Source: Xanthoparmelia taractica
Taxonomy: Eukaryota > Ascomycota > Lecanoromycetes > Lecanorales > Parmeliaceae
Length of the DNA stretch: 64,000 nt
Direction: 5' to 3'
Assembly (NCBI GenBank): GCA_033085395.1
Contig: JANQBS010000127.1
Location: 49,705-113,704 of the forward strand
The position numbers and the translations under genes are program-made. This document shows, piece by piece, positions 11,443 to 22,728 of this stretch. A model generated the notes under the pieces. The model saw only the letters and a program-made list of their open reading frames with translations. It ran no database searches and was not told where the DNA came from. Position 1 is the first letter of the stretch. The number at the start of each line of letters is the position of its first letter.

Positions 11443-11811
11443 GGGTTACAGCTCGGCTGGGGTAGAAATTGGTTCATCCGGGGTAGAGTTTGCATATGCT
11501 CAGCACATCCGTTTCTACCCTGGATGAGGTCCACGCATACGCTGAGCATATCCAAAATATATGCATTTTGCCTCTAGACTATGCTTACTTCTTGTTTATT
11601 TATTAGGATCAGAATAGAGGGTCCCTCCGGCAGGAGCTCTCGGAGGGTCGCCGAAGGCTGATTAGGCTAGGGTTTGAGTTGGTAGGGTCAGGGTTAGATG
11701 GACTTTCCATCTCTATCAGCATACGCTGAGCATAAGCCCGGAAACCTCCGTTCTACCCCGGGTAAGTCGCATATGCTTAGGATATGTCTACCCCGGCCGA
11801 GCTGTGTCCCC
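11443..11811. mobile_element. Non-autonomous TIR element (MITE) with 10-bp target duplication
   Basis: The 369-bp element is flanked by perfect 10-bp direct repeats GTATAGAGAT at 11433..11442 and 11812..11821. Its ends are imperfect inverted repeats of about 24 bp sharing CAGCTCGGC(T/C)GGGGTAGA. Inside each end lie more mirrored motifs: CCGGGGTAGA (near 11479, and inverted near 11752) and GCATAYGCTSAGCATA-like palindromes (near 11493, 11534, 11721 and 11769). There is no coding frame of note. A 9-11 bp duplication suits Mutator-like transposases, which would have to act in trans. The intact duplication and lack of RIP-type decay suggest recent movement. Confidence 0.75.
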
Positions 11812-12120
11812 GTATAGAGATAAAACCTTTTCGGATCTCGAAGAGTGAAAAATACTTGTTACTATTACTGTATATCTGAATCACCTCATCAAAATCTTGC
11901 TAGATAAATGTAATTGAGACCGCAAATTTATTTCTATAATTTTCTGGTTGATCTCATCAATACTCCATGCCTTACGACACCTCCAATTAGCGCCGGCTTT
12001 AGGAGTTAAACTATCCGGGCCGAACCATGTTTGAACCACACTTGACAGTCGTGACAGTCCTCCTACTTCTCGCCATCTTCAATACTTTCACCTTCACTTT
12101 ACTGACAACAGCAAGTGACA

Positions 12121-13981
12121 ATGGCTAATCATTTTCTTGACCTTCCCAATGAGGTCTTGCACAGTATCATAGCTAATGCCGACCCACAAGATCTGGCAGC
12201 GTTGTGCTGCTGTCGAGCTCTCAATGACTTCATCAAGAATAATGACCTACTTCATAAGGAATTGTACCTCAAGACCTTTGTACGGCTTCACTTGATCATC
12301 TACTCTATCCATGCTGATGTCGGTATCTTGTATAGGATGCATTGCCCCTGGGTGGCAACACTGTCTGGGGTCCCGAGCTACGGAAGCTGGTCAACTCCCA
12401 GAAGATTCTCGAGTCGAATGATGCTCAAGTGAAGGTAGCGCATCTTTTCTTTCAGATACAAGCAATACTGATGCCGTAGCAGCTATCTCAATTTCAGACC
12501 GTAGCAACATCCATCCAGGATCTCTTGACGACCGCCCCTGTAGCTTCCAATAATTCCCTAAATCTTCAGTTTCTTACCAAGGCTTTCGAGAAGCAACAGA
12601 ACATAGACATCTTCCTCTGCAGCTCATCTCTCTTTGAATGGGCTAGAGAAGAGCAATGGGGCGATCTACCCACAACCAAATTACGAAAGGACATAACAGC
12701 TGTGCTCTCAGAGCAAAATCTCACCAGATTGATAGGTGATCGTTCTTTAATTGATCTCCTTGATCCAAAGAGACTAGCAGACGTCATATCTGAAAGGCCA
12801 GAGTTGGAGAGTCTGCTCTCTTACAATTCTAGAACGAGGAACACCAGCTGCAACTCCATACCCGCGCCCGCGCCCGCCGAAACGCATGCCGCAAGTTCAA
12901 CAAGAGCAGCACAGATATCACAATCATGTGATCAGCAACTCAGCGCAAAGCTCCATTGCTTATACGGGGTTTCGGTTGGAACTGTTCACAAGGCTTGCGA
13001 AAGTTCTCCGCCCCGTTACTCTCTACGTCATGACACTGCGGAAATTCATCCTTACGCGCGTGCCAGAGTATACGACCTTCGACAGCACACAGAAGACGGC
13101 ACCTTCTGGGGGCCATTTCTTAACGATGGCCTGCAAAATGTGGACTGGGAAAAGCTCGAAGCGATCATGATCGTCTTAGACTACAACTTAAGGCGTTCAA
13201 CCGAGGTTCATCGCCAGTATGAAGGTATGCTTGAATTGCAGGAGAGTCCATGGGTTGGTGCAACACCCCACAGCTTCATCTCACCGCCGCAATCGGTACC
13301 GATGGAGCCAACTCTACCGCTCGAGGCCCAAGATCCGTACAATGTCACAGGAACTTGGATGCGCGTTGTGTGTTTCTTGGACTATACCGAGCTATATGAA
13401 TTCAACTTCGGAGGTGACCAGCCTGAACCGAATCAGCCACGCAAGCCTATCGATACTGAGGAGGCTACTCGCTTGATCACCATGAAAATCCAGGTTGCCA
13501 AGATCGAAGCGCCTGGTGAAGACGATGGCCAGCTACTTCCGGTCGTTCACTTTCAGGGAAAGTCCTCGTCAATCCGGCCGTCATGGGACCCTAACGCGAA
13601 CTCGAAGATCAAAGGTAAGAATACATTCCTTCACCTACCAAGATTATTTGACTAATCGAGATCAGGCACTGTGAAGTTGACGCCCCAAGGGGAGGTCAGA
13701 TGGACGACTTTCTCGGTTTTCCAAGGGTAAGTGATCAAAGTCCTCAAAGTTAACTCCTAGACTAAATTCCGTGGTGAAGGGAGGAGCGATGGCGAAGCGA
13801 AGGTATCCAAATTGGAGGTGTCCGGTCAGCTCGTGGTGTCTTAGGCTTCTGGTTCGACAAAGACTTTGATGAGCATGGCCCTGCCGGCCCGACGGCCTTT
13901 TGGAAGTCTCATGACGGAATCATGGCGAAGAAACCAACAGTTACTGGCGGATGGAATCAATTTACTATGCCATACTCCTAG
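12121..13981 (+). CDS. F-box domain protein of a conserved fungal family
   Basis: Probable substrate receptor of an SCF ubiquitin ligase. Five exons: 12121..12279, 12336..12434, 12498..13614, 13666..13726 and 13780..13981, with introns of 56, 63, 51 and 53 nt; all phases agree and give 545 residues. The F-box is at about residues 4-50 (LDLPNEVLHSIIANADPQDL). After splicing the family blocks follow in order: KLVNSQKILESNDAQVK, LQFLTKAFEKQQNIDIFLC, the HPYARARVYDLR block, VDWEKLEAIMIVLDYNLRR, DPYNVTGTWMRVVCFLDY, DTEEATRLITMKIQVAKIE and, across the last two introns, KGTVKLTPQGEVRWTTFSVF and GVRSARGVLGFWFDKDFD. The product ends MPYS. The target protein is unknown. Confidence 0.88.
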
Positions 13982-14417
13982 ACCTGCTTCCGTGCTGGCG
14001 CGCAGCAGTGGGTACTCTCGACTTACGTCAAAAGCCTGAGCATGCGGCAGTTGAAGCGGTGTCAACTTCAACAGTTCATTTAAGTCAACAGTATGCACTA
14101 GAAAGAGCAGTAACATGTTTGCGAAGAATATGCAGAAATCGATCACGGGTCCCCAGATTATGGATTACGAGCTGTTCATTCAAAGGATATATACCTTACG
14201 CTTTCGACTATCTCAGATGGCGATCCTGGATCCAAGCTAACGTCGGTGTTCAAGGAACAAACTCAGCTAATCATGACCTGCTTTATGGCTCTTGGGTTGA
14301 TAGAATCATCTGCTTGCCTCGCATGACATCCTGTTTCCTGAACCAATCTATCGTCGCGTCCCTTCATTCTATGCTTGATGTCTTAATTCCTATCTGTTCT
14401 CTCCAAGTATATCCCTT
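13982..14417. other. Convergent intergenic region
   Basis: 436 bp between the stops of the F-box gene (+) and GIR2 (-). An open frame crosses it on the plus strand but is mostly antisense to GIR2 and shows no family motif. Confidence 0.5.
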
Positions 14418-15240
14418 TCAATCCATAACCTTCAGCCCTTCCACCCCCTTCAAAGCATCCTCCTCCCCCTCCTCTTCCTCCACCTTCCCCACCAGCCCTT
14501 TCTCCCACAACTCCCTCCCGCTCATTTTCGCCTCCTCAGCTTTTGTCTTCTTCGATTTCCCCTCTTCCTCCATCCTCCTCCTCTCTTCTTCTTCCCTCTC
14601 CATCTCCTCTCGAAACCTAGCCCTCCAAGCCAAGAAACTCTCCCTCGTGACAGCCTCCCCATGAAACTTTGCGTTCTCCACCTCCTCAGCCCTCGCCGCT
14701 TCCTTATCCTTCTCCACCTGCACCTGATTTAACCTCTCGGCAATCAGCAGCTCGGCGCTTTCCTTCAGCGCGCTGATGAGCGTAAAAACCATCGCCTGAC
14801 CCACAGACTCGATTATTGTTCCTTCAATTGACGATAACAAGTGTGGTTTGTCCTCTGGTAGTGATAGCTGAGGGAGTTTGGGTGTATTTGGCGGGAAGGT
14901 GATATCAAGGACGGGAGCAACATCGGGGTAAGAATCAGGATAGGCGACTGTGAGGATAAGGGTTGCTAATGCACAACATTTCAGCTTTGCGCGCGAAGAT
15001 GTATCTAGCAGAGAGTAAGTTGCGGAGAAGGAGCACGTACGACATTCGGCCTCTTCATCATGACCGGGCACGTCTAATGCTATCGAGACGCGGTAAGACG
15101 TCTCTGAGATATCTGATACATGGACATCTCAGCACTCTTCTATCGTAGACACACCAGAGGAGCAAAGACTCACCAGTGATCTCATCTGGGAAGATGGAAT
15201 CAAGGACCTCTCGCTCCTCAATCTGCTCCTCACGACCCAT
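14418..15240 (-). CDS. GIR2: RWD-domain protein Gir2 (RWDD1-like)
   Basis: Gir2/RWDD1 proteins bind Gcn1 and the translational GTPase Rbg2 and modulate the Gcn2 stress response. Three exons: 15240..15174, 15127..15041 and 14965..14418; introns are 46 and 75 nt, giving 233 residues. The splice joins restore TDVHVSDISETSYRVSI and AECPTLILTVAYPDSYPD. The RWD domain spans about 1-115 (EEREVLDSIFPDEIT at the start, then the typical YPxxxP block YPDSYPDVAPVLDITFP). The C-terminal half is a charged coiled coil rich in Glu/Lys/Arg ending in an acidic stretch, as in Gir2. It is divergent from the gene pair at 15416. Confidence 0.88.
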
Positions 15241-15415
15241 CTTTCCATTTCCCCAAGAGATCAGGCATAAATCCCAAACCCAACCGCTCGTTCGCCAGGA
15301 TCCCACCCGATAAACCCCATAGGGCTGAACAATCCCTCATTTTCTTAGCGTCAAATTTCATCCCCCTTCCACCCAGTCCATCACTTTTAACCTCTCCAAC
15401 CTTTTAATCTCCACA
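15241..15415. promoter_or_regulatory. Shared divergent promoter of GIR2 and the 15416 gene
   Basis: Only 175 bp separate the two start codons, which face away from each other, so regulatory sequence must be shared or overlapping. No individual binding site can be claimed from sequence alone. Confidence 0.55.
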
Positions 15416-15682
15416 ATGCTACGAACTTGGCTATCAAGTCTCAAGTACCCCTTTGGTTTATGGTTAATCTGGGTCGCCGCCATCAACGCGTTCCCCGACC
15501 CGCCCGCCGTCCAAGAAGCAAGGCAACGGCAATGGGCGCAGAACAAGCGGCTGCGGGAAGAGTTGGAGGCCAGGAGAATGGAGCAAAAGATCGAACAATT
15601 CGAGCGGGACAATGCAAAGTGGTTGGGGACGGAGTGGATCGACGACAACAACGACAATCAGGAGAGGCAGGATCGGAATTAG
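15416..15682 (+). CDS. Small membrane-anchored coiled-coil protein, unknown function
   Basis: An 88-codon ATG-initiated frame. Residues about 9-26 (LKYPFGLWLIWVAAINAF) form one hydrophobic segment, followed by a charged helix rich in Gln/Arg/Glu (about 30-70) and an Asp/Asn-rich tail. The layout resembles small single-pass mitochondrial or ER proteins, but I do not recognise the family. The ATG sits in the good context CACAATG. The stop is 14 nt before the first ATG of the ACL4 frame, so the two may share a transcript, or this frame could be a 5' leader ORF. Coding seems likely because hydrophobic and coiled-coil blocks are cleanly separated. Confidence 0.6.
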   Translation: MLRTWLSSLKYPFGLWLIWVAAINAFPDPPAVQEARQRQWAQNKRLREELEARRMEQKIEQFERDNAKWLGTEWIDDNNDNQERQDRN

Positions 15683-15696
15683 GGTCCGCCTCGGCC

Positions 15697-17016
15697 ATGC
15701 TTGCGGAAGCGGAGGAGTTGCTGAGGGAAGGGAGGGCAGAGGACGCACTACCCGTTGCTTTACGTGCACTTGATACATTACGGGGAGCTGCCGGACAGAA
15801 TAATACTACGACGGCAGCACTACCAGCACTCAATGCCCTCGCAGAGATATACCTCGAACTCGGCGACGCAGCCACAGCGCGCGACTACTTCCTCCAAGCC
15901 GTGACCCTCGACCCAGACGGCCAGATCCCCGCAACCCAAGGCGGCGGCGCCGACAAATTCCTCTGGCTCGCCCAACTGAGCGACGAAGGCGGCCGCGACA
16001 GCGTCCGTTGGTTCGAGCGGGGCGCCGTGATTCTCCGACGGGAGCTCACCGACGACGGACCGCCCTCGAAGCCCCAACAACAACAACTACAGCACCAGCA
16101 ACAAGAACAACAAGAAGAAACCCGCACGAAGCTCGCAGGCGCCTTATGCGGCATGATCGAAGTCTACATGACGGACCTATCCTGGGACCCCACCGCGGAA
16201 TCAACCTGCGAGCGCCTAATATCCGAAGCTCTACTCATCGCACCACAATCCCACAGCGCCGAACCCCTCCAAACGCTCGCTTCGATACGGATATCGCAAT
16301 CGCGGATCCCCGAAGCCAGAAAAGCGCTCAGAGACAGTCTGGCCGTGTGGGGCGGCGGCGGCGGCGGCGGGTTGGAACCCTCAGACGATGATGATGAAGA
16401 GGACGCGATGAGAGTGCCTGATTTCCCCACTCGTGTATCACTGGCTCGGTTGTTGATGGAGGTGGGGATGGAGGAGGAGGCGCTGGGGGTGGTGGAGCGG
16501 TTAGTGCGGGAGGATGATGGGAGCGTGGAGGCGTGGTATCTGGGGGGTTGGTGTCTGTATTTGCTCGGTGTGAAGCAGGGGGCGCCGAGGCGTAAGCATA
16601 CAAGTACGAGTACAAACGCTGGGGATATCATGGATATCGTGAATGGCGCTCACGATCACGATCACGATCACGGGCACAAAGCTAAAGCCAAAGCCGAATC
16701 CGAATCCGAATCCGAAGAAAACGAGGAAAACGAGGAAGAGAATAATCTCTCCACCCCCTCCCTCTCCTCAAGTCGAGAATGGCTCCGACAAAGCCTGACG
16801 CTGTACCAGATAGTCGAGTACGAAGACGAGAGATTAAAAGAGCACGCGGAGGAGTTGGTGCGGGAGATCGATGGTATTATTGGCGAGGATGAAAAGGGAG
16901 AGGATGAGGCTGGGGAGGATGAGGAGGATGGGGAGTGGAATGGGTTTGGGGAAGATAGTGGCGAGGAGCAGGAGGAGGTGGAGGAGGATGAAGACGAGGA
17001 AATGGGAGATGGATGA
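15697..17016 (+). CDS. ACL4: TPR assembly chaperone of Rpl4 (Acl4)
   Basis: Acl4 is a dedicated TPR chaperone that escorts ribosomal protein Rpl4 to the pre-60S particle. From the ATG at 15697 the frame gives 439 residues: TPR-like repeats (MLAEAEELLREGRAEDALPV; ALNALAEIYLELGDAATARD; FLQAVTLDPDGQ), the family block GADKFLWLAQLSDEGGRDSV, SVRWFERGAVILRREL, the LSWDPTAESTCERLISEALL repeat, then VSLARLLMEVGMEEEALGVV and EAWYLGGWCLYLLGVKQG, and an acidic C terminus. Expansions include a poly-Gln patch (near 16080), a Gly run (16350) and a His-Asp repeat (16650). The frame stays open upstream to about 15427 without an upstream ATG typical of Acl4, so the N terminus is uncertain; homologues usually carry a short basic leader. 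Confidence 0.82.
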   Translation: MLAEAEELLREGRAEDALPVALRALDTLRGAAGQNNTTTAALPALNALAEIYLELGDAATARDYFLQAVTLDPDGQIPATQGGGADKFLWLAQLSDEGGRDSVRWFERGAVILRRELTDDGPPSKPQQQQLQHQQQEQQEETRTKLAGALCGMIEVYMTDLSWDPTAESTCERLISEALLIAPQSHSAEPLQTLASIRISQSRIPEARKALRDSLAVWGGGGGGGLEPSDDDDEEDAMRVPDFPTRVSLARLLMEVGMEEEALGVVERLVREDDGSVEAWYLGGWCLYLLGVKQGAPRRKHTSTSTNAGDIMDIVNGAHDHDHDHGHKAKAKAESESESEENEENEEENNLSTPSLSSSREWLRQSLTLYQIVEYEDERLKEHAEELVREIDGIIGEDEKGEDEAGEDEEDGEWNGFGEDSGEEQEEVEEDEDEEMGDG

Positions 17017-17200
17017 GATGGGTTGAGGGATGAGATATAGTGGGTCACGTCTCTCTCTGCTCTCTAGCTCCACAACTTAGGAGAGAAAAAGCGACGTGTA
17101 GAATAAATTACAACCTCACACCGAGCGACCATAGACGCCATCATGCGGCCAAAGATAAGCAAATCAAATCAAGGGTAATCCAACAGATCAATCATAACCA

Positions 17201-20200
17201 TCACAAATCCCACTCCACCTCCCCACAAACCTCCTTCGTAAACCTTTGCATCTCCTGCAAATTCTCCACCACATCCGTCAACGCGCTCGAGAACGCATAC
17301 CGATACACATCCGCCCACCTCCTGCCTTGTCCCCCTTCATCACCTTTCACCCCCTGCCCTCTCCCTTTCCCTTTCCCTTCCCCTTCCCCTTCCCCTTTCC
17401 CTTCCCAATTCACATCTTTTCCTTTCCCCTTCTCGCCATCCACCTGCCTTCGCTTGCCCTCCCCACCATCCCCCTCCACCTGTCTCCCCTCCCCGCCCCG
17501 CCTCCCCGCCCTCTCCATCTCAACAACATCCATACAATCCAGCAATCTCCTCCTCGCAGCCGCCGCACTAGGCAAATACTTCGGCACAGGCCTATCCGCT
17601 CTAAGAGCACAAGCCAGTACATAAAGATTCAACAATATAACAGCGACGGCATCACGGCGCGGGATCGTCAGAGACGCAATAACCTTGGCGTCGGAATCGA
17701 GCATACCAGGTTTGAAATAGAGACTCGACTGACGGACCTGAACGAGATGTTCGAAGAAAGACTCGCAGGCGGTAATAAGGGCGCTGTAAGGCAGCGGATC
17801 AAAGGGCGCCCGAAGACGCATCTCATGCCTCGTGAGTTCCATGAGCTGTCTCATGCGTACGAAACCCTCGCGGAGGCGGCCCTCGAGCATTTCCGAGCGG
17901 GCAATGTCCTTGGGGCCCGGTTCTTCGCCTTTGGCGTAGTAGATGTATTTAGCGATAACGCCGCGGTAGAGGATGGCGGAATGGAGCATCATGCTCGCGA
18001 GGGATTTGCGGAGCTCGTGGCGGGCGACGAAGGGCCAGAGGATCCAGTTGACGGTCAAGGCTGCGACCAAGCCGACGATGAAAGCCAGGCCTCTGGTCCA
18101 GGCGATGGTGATGATGGAGGGGTAGCCAGCTCCTGTGTAGGCGCTCAAAGAGACGACGGTGAAGCTTAAGCATCCGACGACTCCGGAGCGGGGATGCGAG
18201 CTCTGTGTGAATCGGTAGAGCATGGGTACCATGTAGATAGCCGCGAATACGGCCATTACGTACGGGTTTCCGTTACCTGCTGCGTACGCGAGTCCTCCCC
18301 AGATGGCACCAATGGCAGCGCAGAAGGTGCGGACGGCGAGATCCTGAAACGTGCCGCCAACGCGTGGATGCATCATGACCCAAACGGTGACTACAGTCCA
18401 CCAGCTCTCATTGTCATTCCACCATCCTCGACTCTGGGGAAGCCAGGCGGGGACAGAGAGGAGCGTTGTGACGACGGTGACTTTGAAAGCGAACCGTGAC
18501 TCAAAACCTTGCAAGCGGTGCAATACCTCCCACGCTCTATATCGAAAAGGGGCTTTGCCTGAGCCTTTCCCATGATCGTATTCCTGTTCCTTTTGGTACT
18601 CGCCAATTACTGGCGGGGGTTCCGGCGCATTCTCCAAGGCCTGCCCTCCTCTTGCATGTCTGGCCGCCGGAATGTAGGCACTGCTTTGAAGTTCTGCCAT
18701 TGTCCTATCCAATTGTCTCTTAGTGCGGAAGTAGTAACCAGCAGTCAACCCTCCACGATCATGTCGTACCTGGGCATTACTCCGCATGATTGCTTTGTTG
18801 AGTGGATAAGACGGCCTGCGGAGTCTCCATTGTCTTTTGGCCTGTTGCATTTCTAAAACCTTGGCAACAAGGGCCTCAATTTTGTCTGCTGTCTGGCGCA
18901 TGGGATGGACGAATAGGAATAGATGAATCACATCAGGACTTTTGGCGTATTCAGACGATAGATGTGGGTGTGCGACCAGTAGAGCATCAGCCGAGTCAAA
19001 TACCTCCTGTGCGGTTCGTAACTTATCCAGGGCATGCGAAAGGACATGTGATTGGTTTTTTGCGGCTCTTTGGCCGCCGATTGTTAGAATCGTTTCATCG
19101 GCGCGCTTGATACTTGTAACCATTGCGTCAATCAAATTTTTCGTGGGCTCTTTGAGAGTTTGGCAAATTGTCTGCTTGGCTCGTTCATGATGGACGGGAC
19201 GCCACTGCGCACTTTCTGTATCTTCTTCTGGATCAAGCTCAGGAGGAATGTCGAATTCGTTAAACAAAGTCGGATCCGAGGCGATTGACAAAATGGATCG
19301 TATAACACCTTGGATCAGATTACGAATCGATACGACATCATCAGGAAGGAACCGCGAAACGGTAAATTCAAGCGTAAAATCTCGAGCGGCCTGGGAAACA
19401 TTGACAAATTGCCAGGCGAGCTTGCGCTTCAGGAACTCAACCTCTGGGGATGGTAACACTAGTCCCGCTTGTATGGTGTCCAGTGAGTCATGTAGAGCAA
19501 GTCTGAACAAGAATGAGATACCGTAGCATTGGCTGGGAGCAACAGGAGTGTCTCTTACACAAGTGACCGAGAACCAGCATCAGGAAAAACAAGGACTGCG
19601 ATAATAAAGCATACCGCTTGGCCTAGTACCCACGGTATGCCATAATCGAAGACCTTCTTCCAGCCCACACTTTCGGACGTATCCGCCAAGCAAATGTAAA
19701 CGATGGCAATTCCAGCACAAATTACAGCTTGAAACAGCCTAATGAAGATGCACCGTAGCCATCCGATGAGTGCAGCGAAGACGGCCAGAAAAGTGGCCAA
19801 GACACCGCCATACCCGGACTGGGCAGTAGCTGTAGATGTCGAAACGTAAAGGGCTAGAGAACCCCAGCCCAAGCCAGCAATAGTACCAAGAATAGTGAGA
19901 ATGGCACCGTCAAGCTGGCTACCGATGGCTCTTCCTGGGTGATTGAAGATTGCAGAAACGACCATAATGTAATTGTATTTGCCAAGCCAGTCCCTTGAAG
20001 CTGGTATGAGACAGATGATGTAGGTAACGAAGAACCCCAGAAAAGTCTTCAGAAGGCGAATACCCGCTCTGGACGAACTGGTTTTCCTGAAGAAGGCGTT
20101 TGCTTCACGCAATTGCTGGGGTATGAATCGCCGTAAAGACAGTGGATGGTTCTTCTTCCGGAATGCATCCGGTAGAGTCTCGGCTGCTTTCCGCATCAGG

Positions 20201-20643
20201 TCTTCATGGTTTGGTCTGATGGGCCGTTTGAAAGAAGCATCGAAAAAGCCATCCCGCGATTCCTCAAGGCCGTACCTGTTGAGGTCTCCATCTACAGCTT
20301 GAAGGAGATGCTCGAGCTGCAGATGACTAGTACTTATCCTTGGAGAAGGTAGTGGAGGCGTTTTCGGGGCCGTGAAATTCGAGGAGTCTCGAGGGGTGGT
20401 AGAGGCGTGAGCAAAGGATCCACGGATAACATTGTGTGCGGCAGCCAAGGGTCGGAGGCTTGATCCTTCTGCACTTTGTAAGCTTTTGGGATTTCGTTTC
20501 CTCAAACGCGGATTGTGGCCGAATGATACCCCCCTTTCGACATCTGTGGGCGGGCTTTGCGAATCTGTGAACTCACTATGTTCATCTTCCGGCTTGAACG
20601 CTGGTGTCTCGAAATGAACCTGCGGGCCTGTTTCCGCTGCCAT
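17201..20643 (-). CDS. Multi-pass membrane protein, DUF2421/Brefeldin A sensitivity type
   Basis: An aromatic-acid-exporter-like protein of the fungal ER-transporter 6TM plus DUF2421 architecture (relative of yeast Bre4), likely in an endomembrane or plasma membrane. Exons are 20643..19559 and 19502..17201 with a 56-nt intron; 1128 residues. A polar N terminus (1-170) leads to a first TM block (IRLLKTFLGFFVTYIICLI, YIMVVSAIFNHPGRAIGSQL, then several helices), a cytosolic middle, a second TM block (VVTTLLSVPAW, WTVVTVWVMMHPRVGGTFQD, IITIAWTRGLAFIVGLVAAL) and a C-terminal DUF2421-type region. A Lys/Gly/Glu repeat (about 17345-17420 in DNA, a C/T-rich tract on the plus strand) is a low-complexity insert near the C terminus. 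Transport substrate unknown. Confidence 0.87.
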
Positions 20644-21013
20644 TTGGCATTTAGATGGGACATCGCCTCTCCGTCTTCATTGGAACTGCTGTGACACGGC
20701 TTCTAACATGCAATTCGCTCCAAGCCCCGACCGGCAGATTGTCATCTATATATTTCTTGCTCGTTCTTTCCATCAGACCACGGAAAGGTCACACTCAAGC
20801 GCGATATCGCCTTATAGGGCTGAATGCGGGTAATGTGGGCAACCCCTTCTGCTTGATATGATTCTTCTCCTTACGAGAATCTTATAGCGCTGTACCGACT
20901 CCCTACTATTCTTGACAATCATTTCAAGCAAAATATGCTGGTATATTTTTTGTTCATACTCAGAAAAAAAAGCACCACCCCCTAGAAACTCGCGCGGTCA
21001 TTGCTCATTCTCC
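20644..21013. other. Intergenic, no gene recognised
   Basis: 370 bp between two minus-strand genes, holding the promoter of the DUF2421 gene and the 3' UTR of the rhodopsin-like gene. A short open frame at 20655 has no motif. Confidence 0.5.
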
Positions 21014-22728
21014 TCAAAACACATTATCTTTATACTCCCACCAGTCAGTACTCGTAATCACCACTTCATCCTTGACCCTAATTTCCCCAACCGGCACATT
21101 CATTTCCTCCAAACTGACCTCATCTTCCGCTCCCCTCCCCGCAACCTTGCCCCCACGCACATTCGTCTCATGGCCCCACTGCAATCGATTGCCCGCCTCA
21201 GTCGCGTCTTCAAGATGCTCAAATTGTCCCTCGTGCTCATCTCCATTGCCTAACCTCGGACTGCGCCATACCATCCTCGATGCACCGCTGCTGGTGTCAT
21301 GAGCACTGATTTTGGCCGTCTTGATGACTCCGATGCCGCGGGTCGTGCCGCGGGCGATAAGTGAGACTAGAGGACGGAGGCTGGGGATGCAGGCGCTGAC
21401 GACGCCCATGGATGGTTCGGCGGCGGACCAGATGGCGGAGTTGACGTAGTTCCCTATAACACTTTTAGCTAAGCCCAGTAAGTCCAAGATGGTTGTACAT
21501 ACATGTGACATCGACTGCAGCGAGTCTGGATAGAACAACGAGACGGATGATGCTGATGATACAGACGCTGCCATAACCATTAGCAAGTAAGAGACTTTTT
21601 GAGCCGTGCGATTAACGGAGTGGCACCCGCGGTCATATGCGAGCCTGAAATTCGAGGACAGTAATCTCCAAAAGACACATTGAACGCGTCTTTATGATTA
21701 TCATCCATTGTCATCCGATGAATCAGGTCACATCGACACCGACGACAGCCTTTTCTCTCAATCACCGGCCCCTCATTTTGTTCACTTACAATCCTGCGCA
21801 AACAAAAATCCCTGTCAATACTCCCTTTTGCATAGCCGTGGTCCTGAGCCGCCAAAGCATGGGTATTGGCTATGATACTATCAATACTGCGCGTTCAAGC
21901 GAGCCGACTTACTCTGACTTACAAGCATTATAACGAAGAAGTCTATCACACAATTGATGGCTCCAGGCACAATCTGTACAAGGTCGCCGTTGGCACATTT
22001 GCCTGGTCCTTCCTTGTCCCAAAAGTGGTGTATCGGTTGACTTCATTCACGATAAGCTGTATGCCCCTTGTGTTTAGAACATGGCTCACCATTGGAAGAT
22101 CGCCGTGAATAAAGATCCAATGAAGTAGCATAGCACAATGCCGGTGGCGATGAATAGGAGTGGCTTCAATTGCTGAACGGGAAAGATGCGTCTATAGAAC
22201 GCAAGACTGGACGAGTCGATGGATTAGCTGATCAACATTCCAAGGGAATTCCAAAGGCACGTCGACTCACATGGCAAGCTTCACAACGGAAGTCGCAGAG
22301 AAGTATCCAATCAAATAAATGTACAGGATCTTGAGAAATACGACAGTGTTGTCCGCAGGATCTTTGAGGCCATATATGTGTCTGCCAAAGTCATTATGCC
22401 GTTCCGCTAGATAAAATCAGCCCCATGAAACGCGATCATCAGTTTTGAGCACCAACAGATGAGAACGCATATGCATTGAATATAGCACAAGGTCTGGATG
22501 TTCTCTTTAGCAATGCATACTCAAGGTTCTTCGAATTGGGGGATCACCAACACAAGCGAAGACCACCAACACGTCATCCCACCAGTAGCCAGCCCGAGCG
22601 ACTTTTCTGGACACCAGACGCGCAATAACGAACAGCGTTGGCAGTACAATGAGAACAATCATAGAACCAACCAGCCTTGGTCCTTGATCGGCGTTCAAGT
22701 CTATCCCAGGGTGAGGTATGTCCGCCAT
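21014..22728 (-). CDS. Seven-TM fungal rhodopsin-like (PTH11-related) membrane protein
   Basis: Fungal rhodopsin-like integral membrane protein, presumed plasma-membrane sensor without known ligand. I read eight exons: 22728..22552, 22493..22457, 22406..22271, 22206..22090, 22040..21923, 21869..21790, 21567..21503 and 21453..21014 (389 residues); all phases agree. Splicing rebuilds the family signature in order: GYWWDDVLVVFAC, RHNDFGRHIYGL, GYFSATSVVKLAILAFYRRI, FQCQPIHHFWDK with GPGKC, PMLWRLRTTAMQKGVLTGI, CIISIIRL and WNYVNSAIWSAAEPSMGVV. There is no CFEM domain. Intron 6 is long (222 nt). The C-terminal tail of about 100 residues is charged and probably cytosolic. The weakest joins are introns 1 and 2, with GTTGGT donors. 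Confidence 0.85.

Noticed and set aside
11640..11700. AGGGTT-like motifs resembling telomere repeats
   Set aside because: Only isolated degenerate copies, inside the TIR element; no tandem array.
16008..16631. Long alternative frames over ACL4 on both strands
   Set aside because: GC-rich third positions keep several frames open; only the ACL4 frame has TPR and family motifs.
17040..18169. Plus-strand frames of 194 and 307 codons
   Set aside because: Both are antisense to the DUF2421 membrane protein and are Pro/His low-complexity products of its C/T-rich tract.
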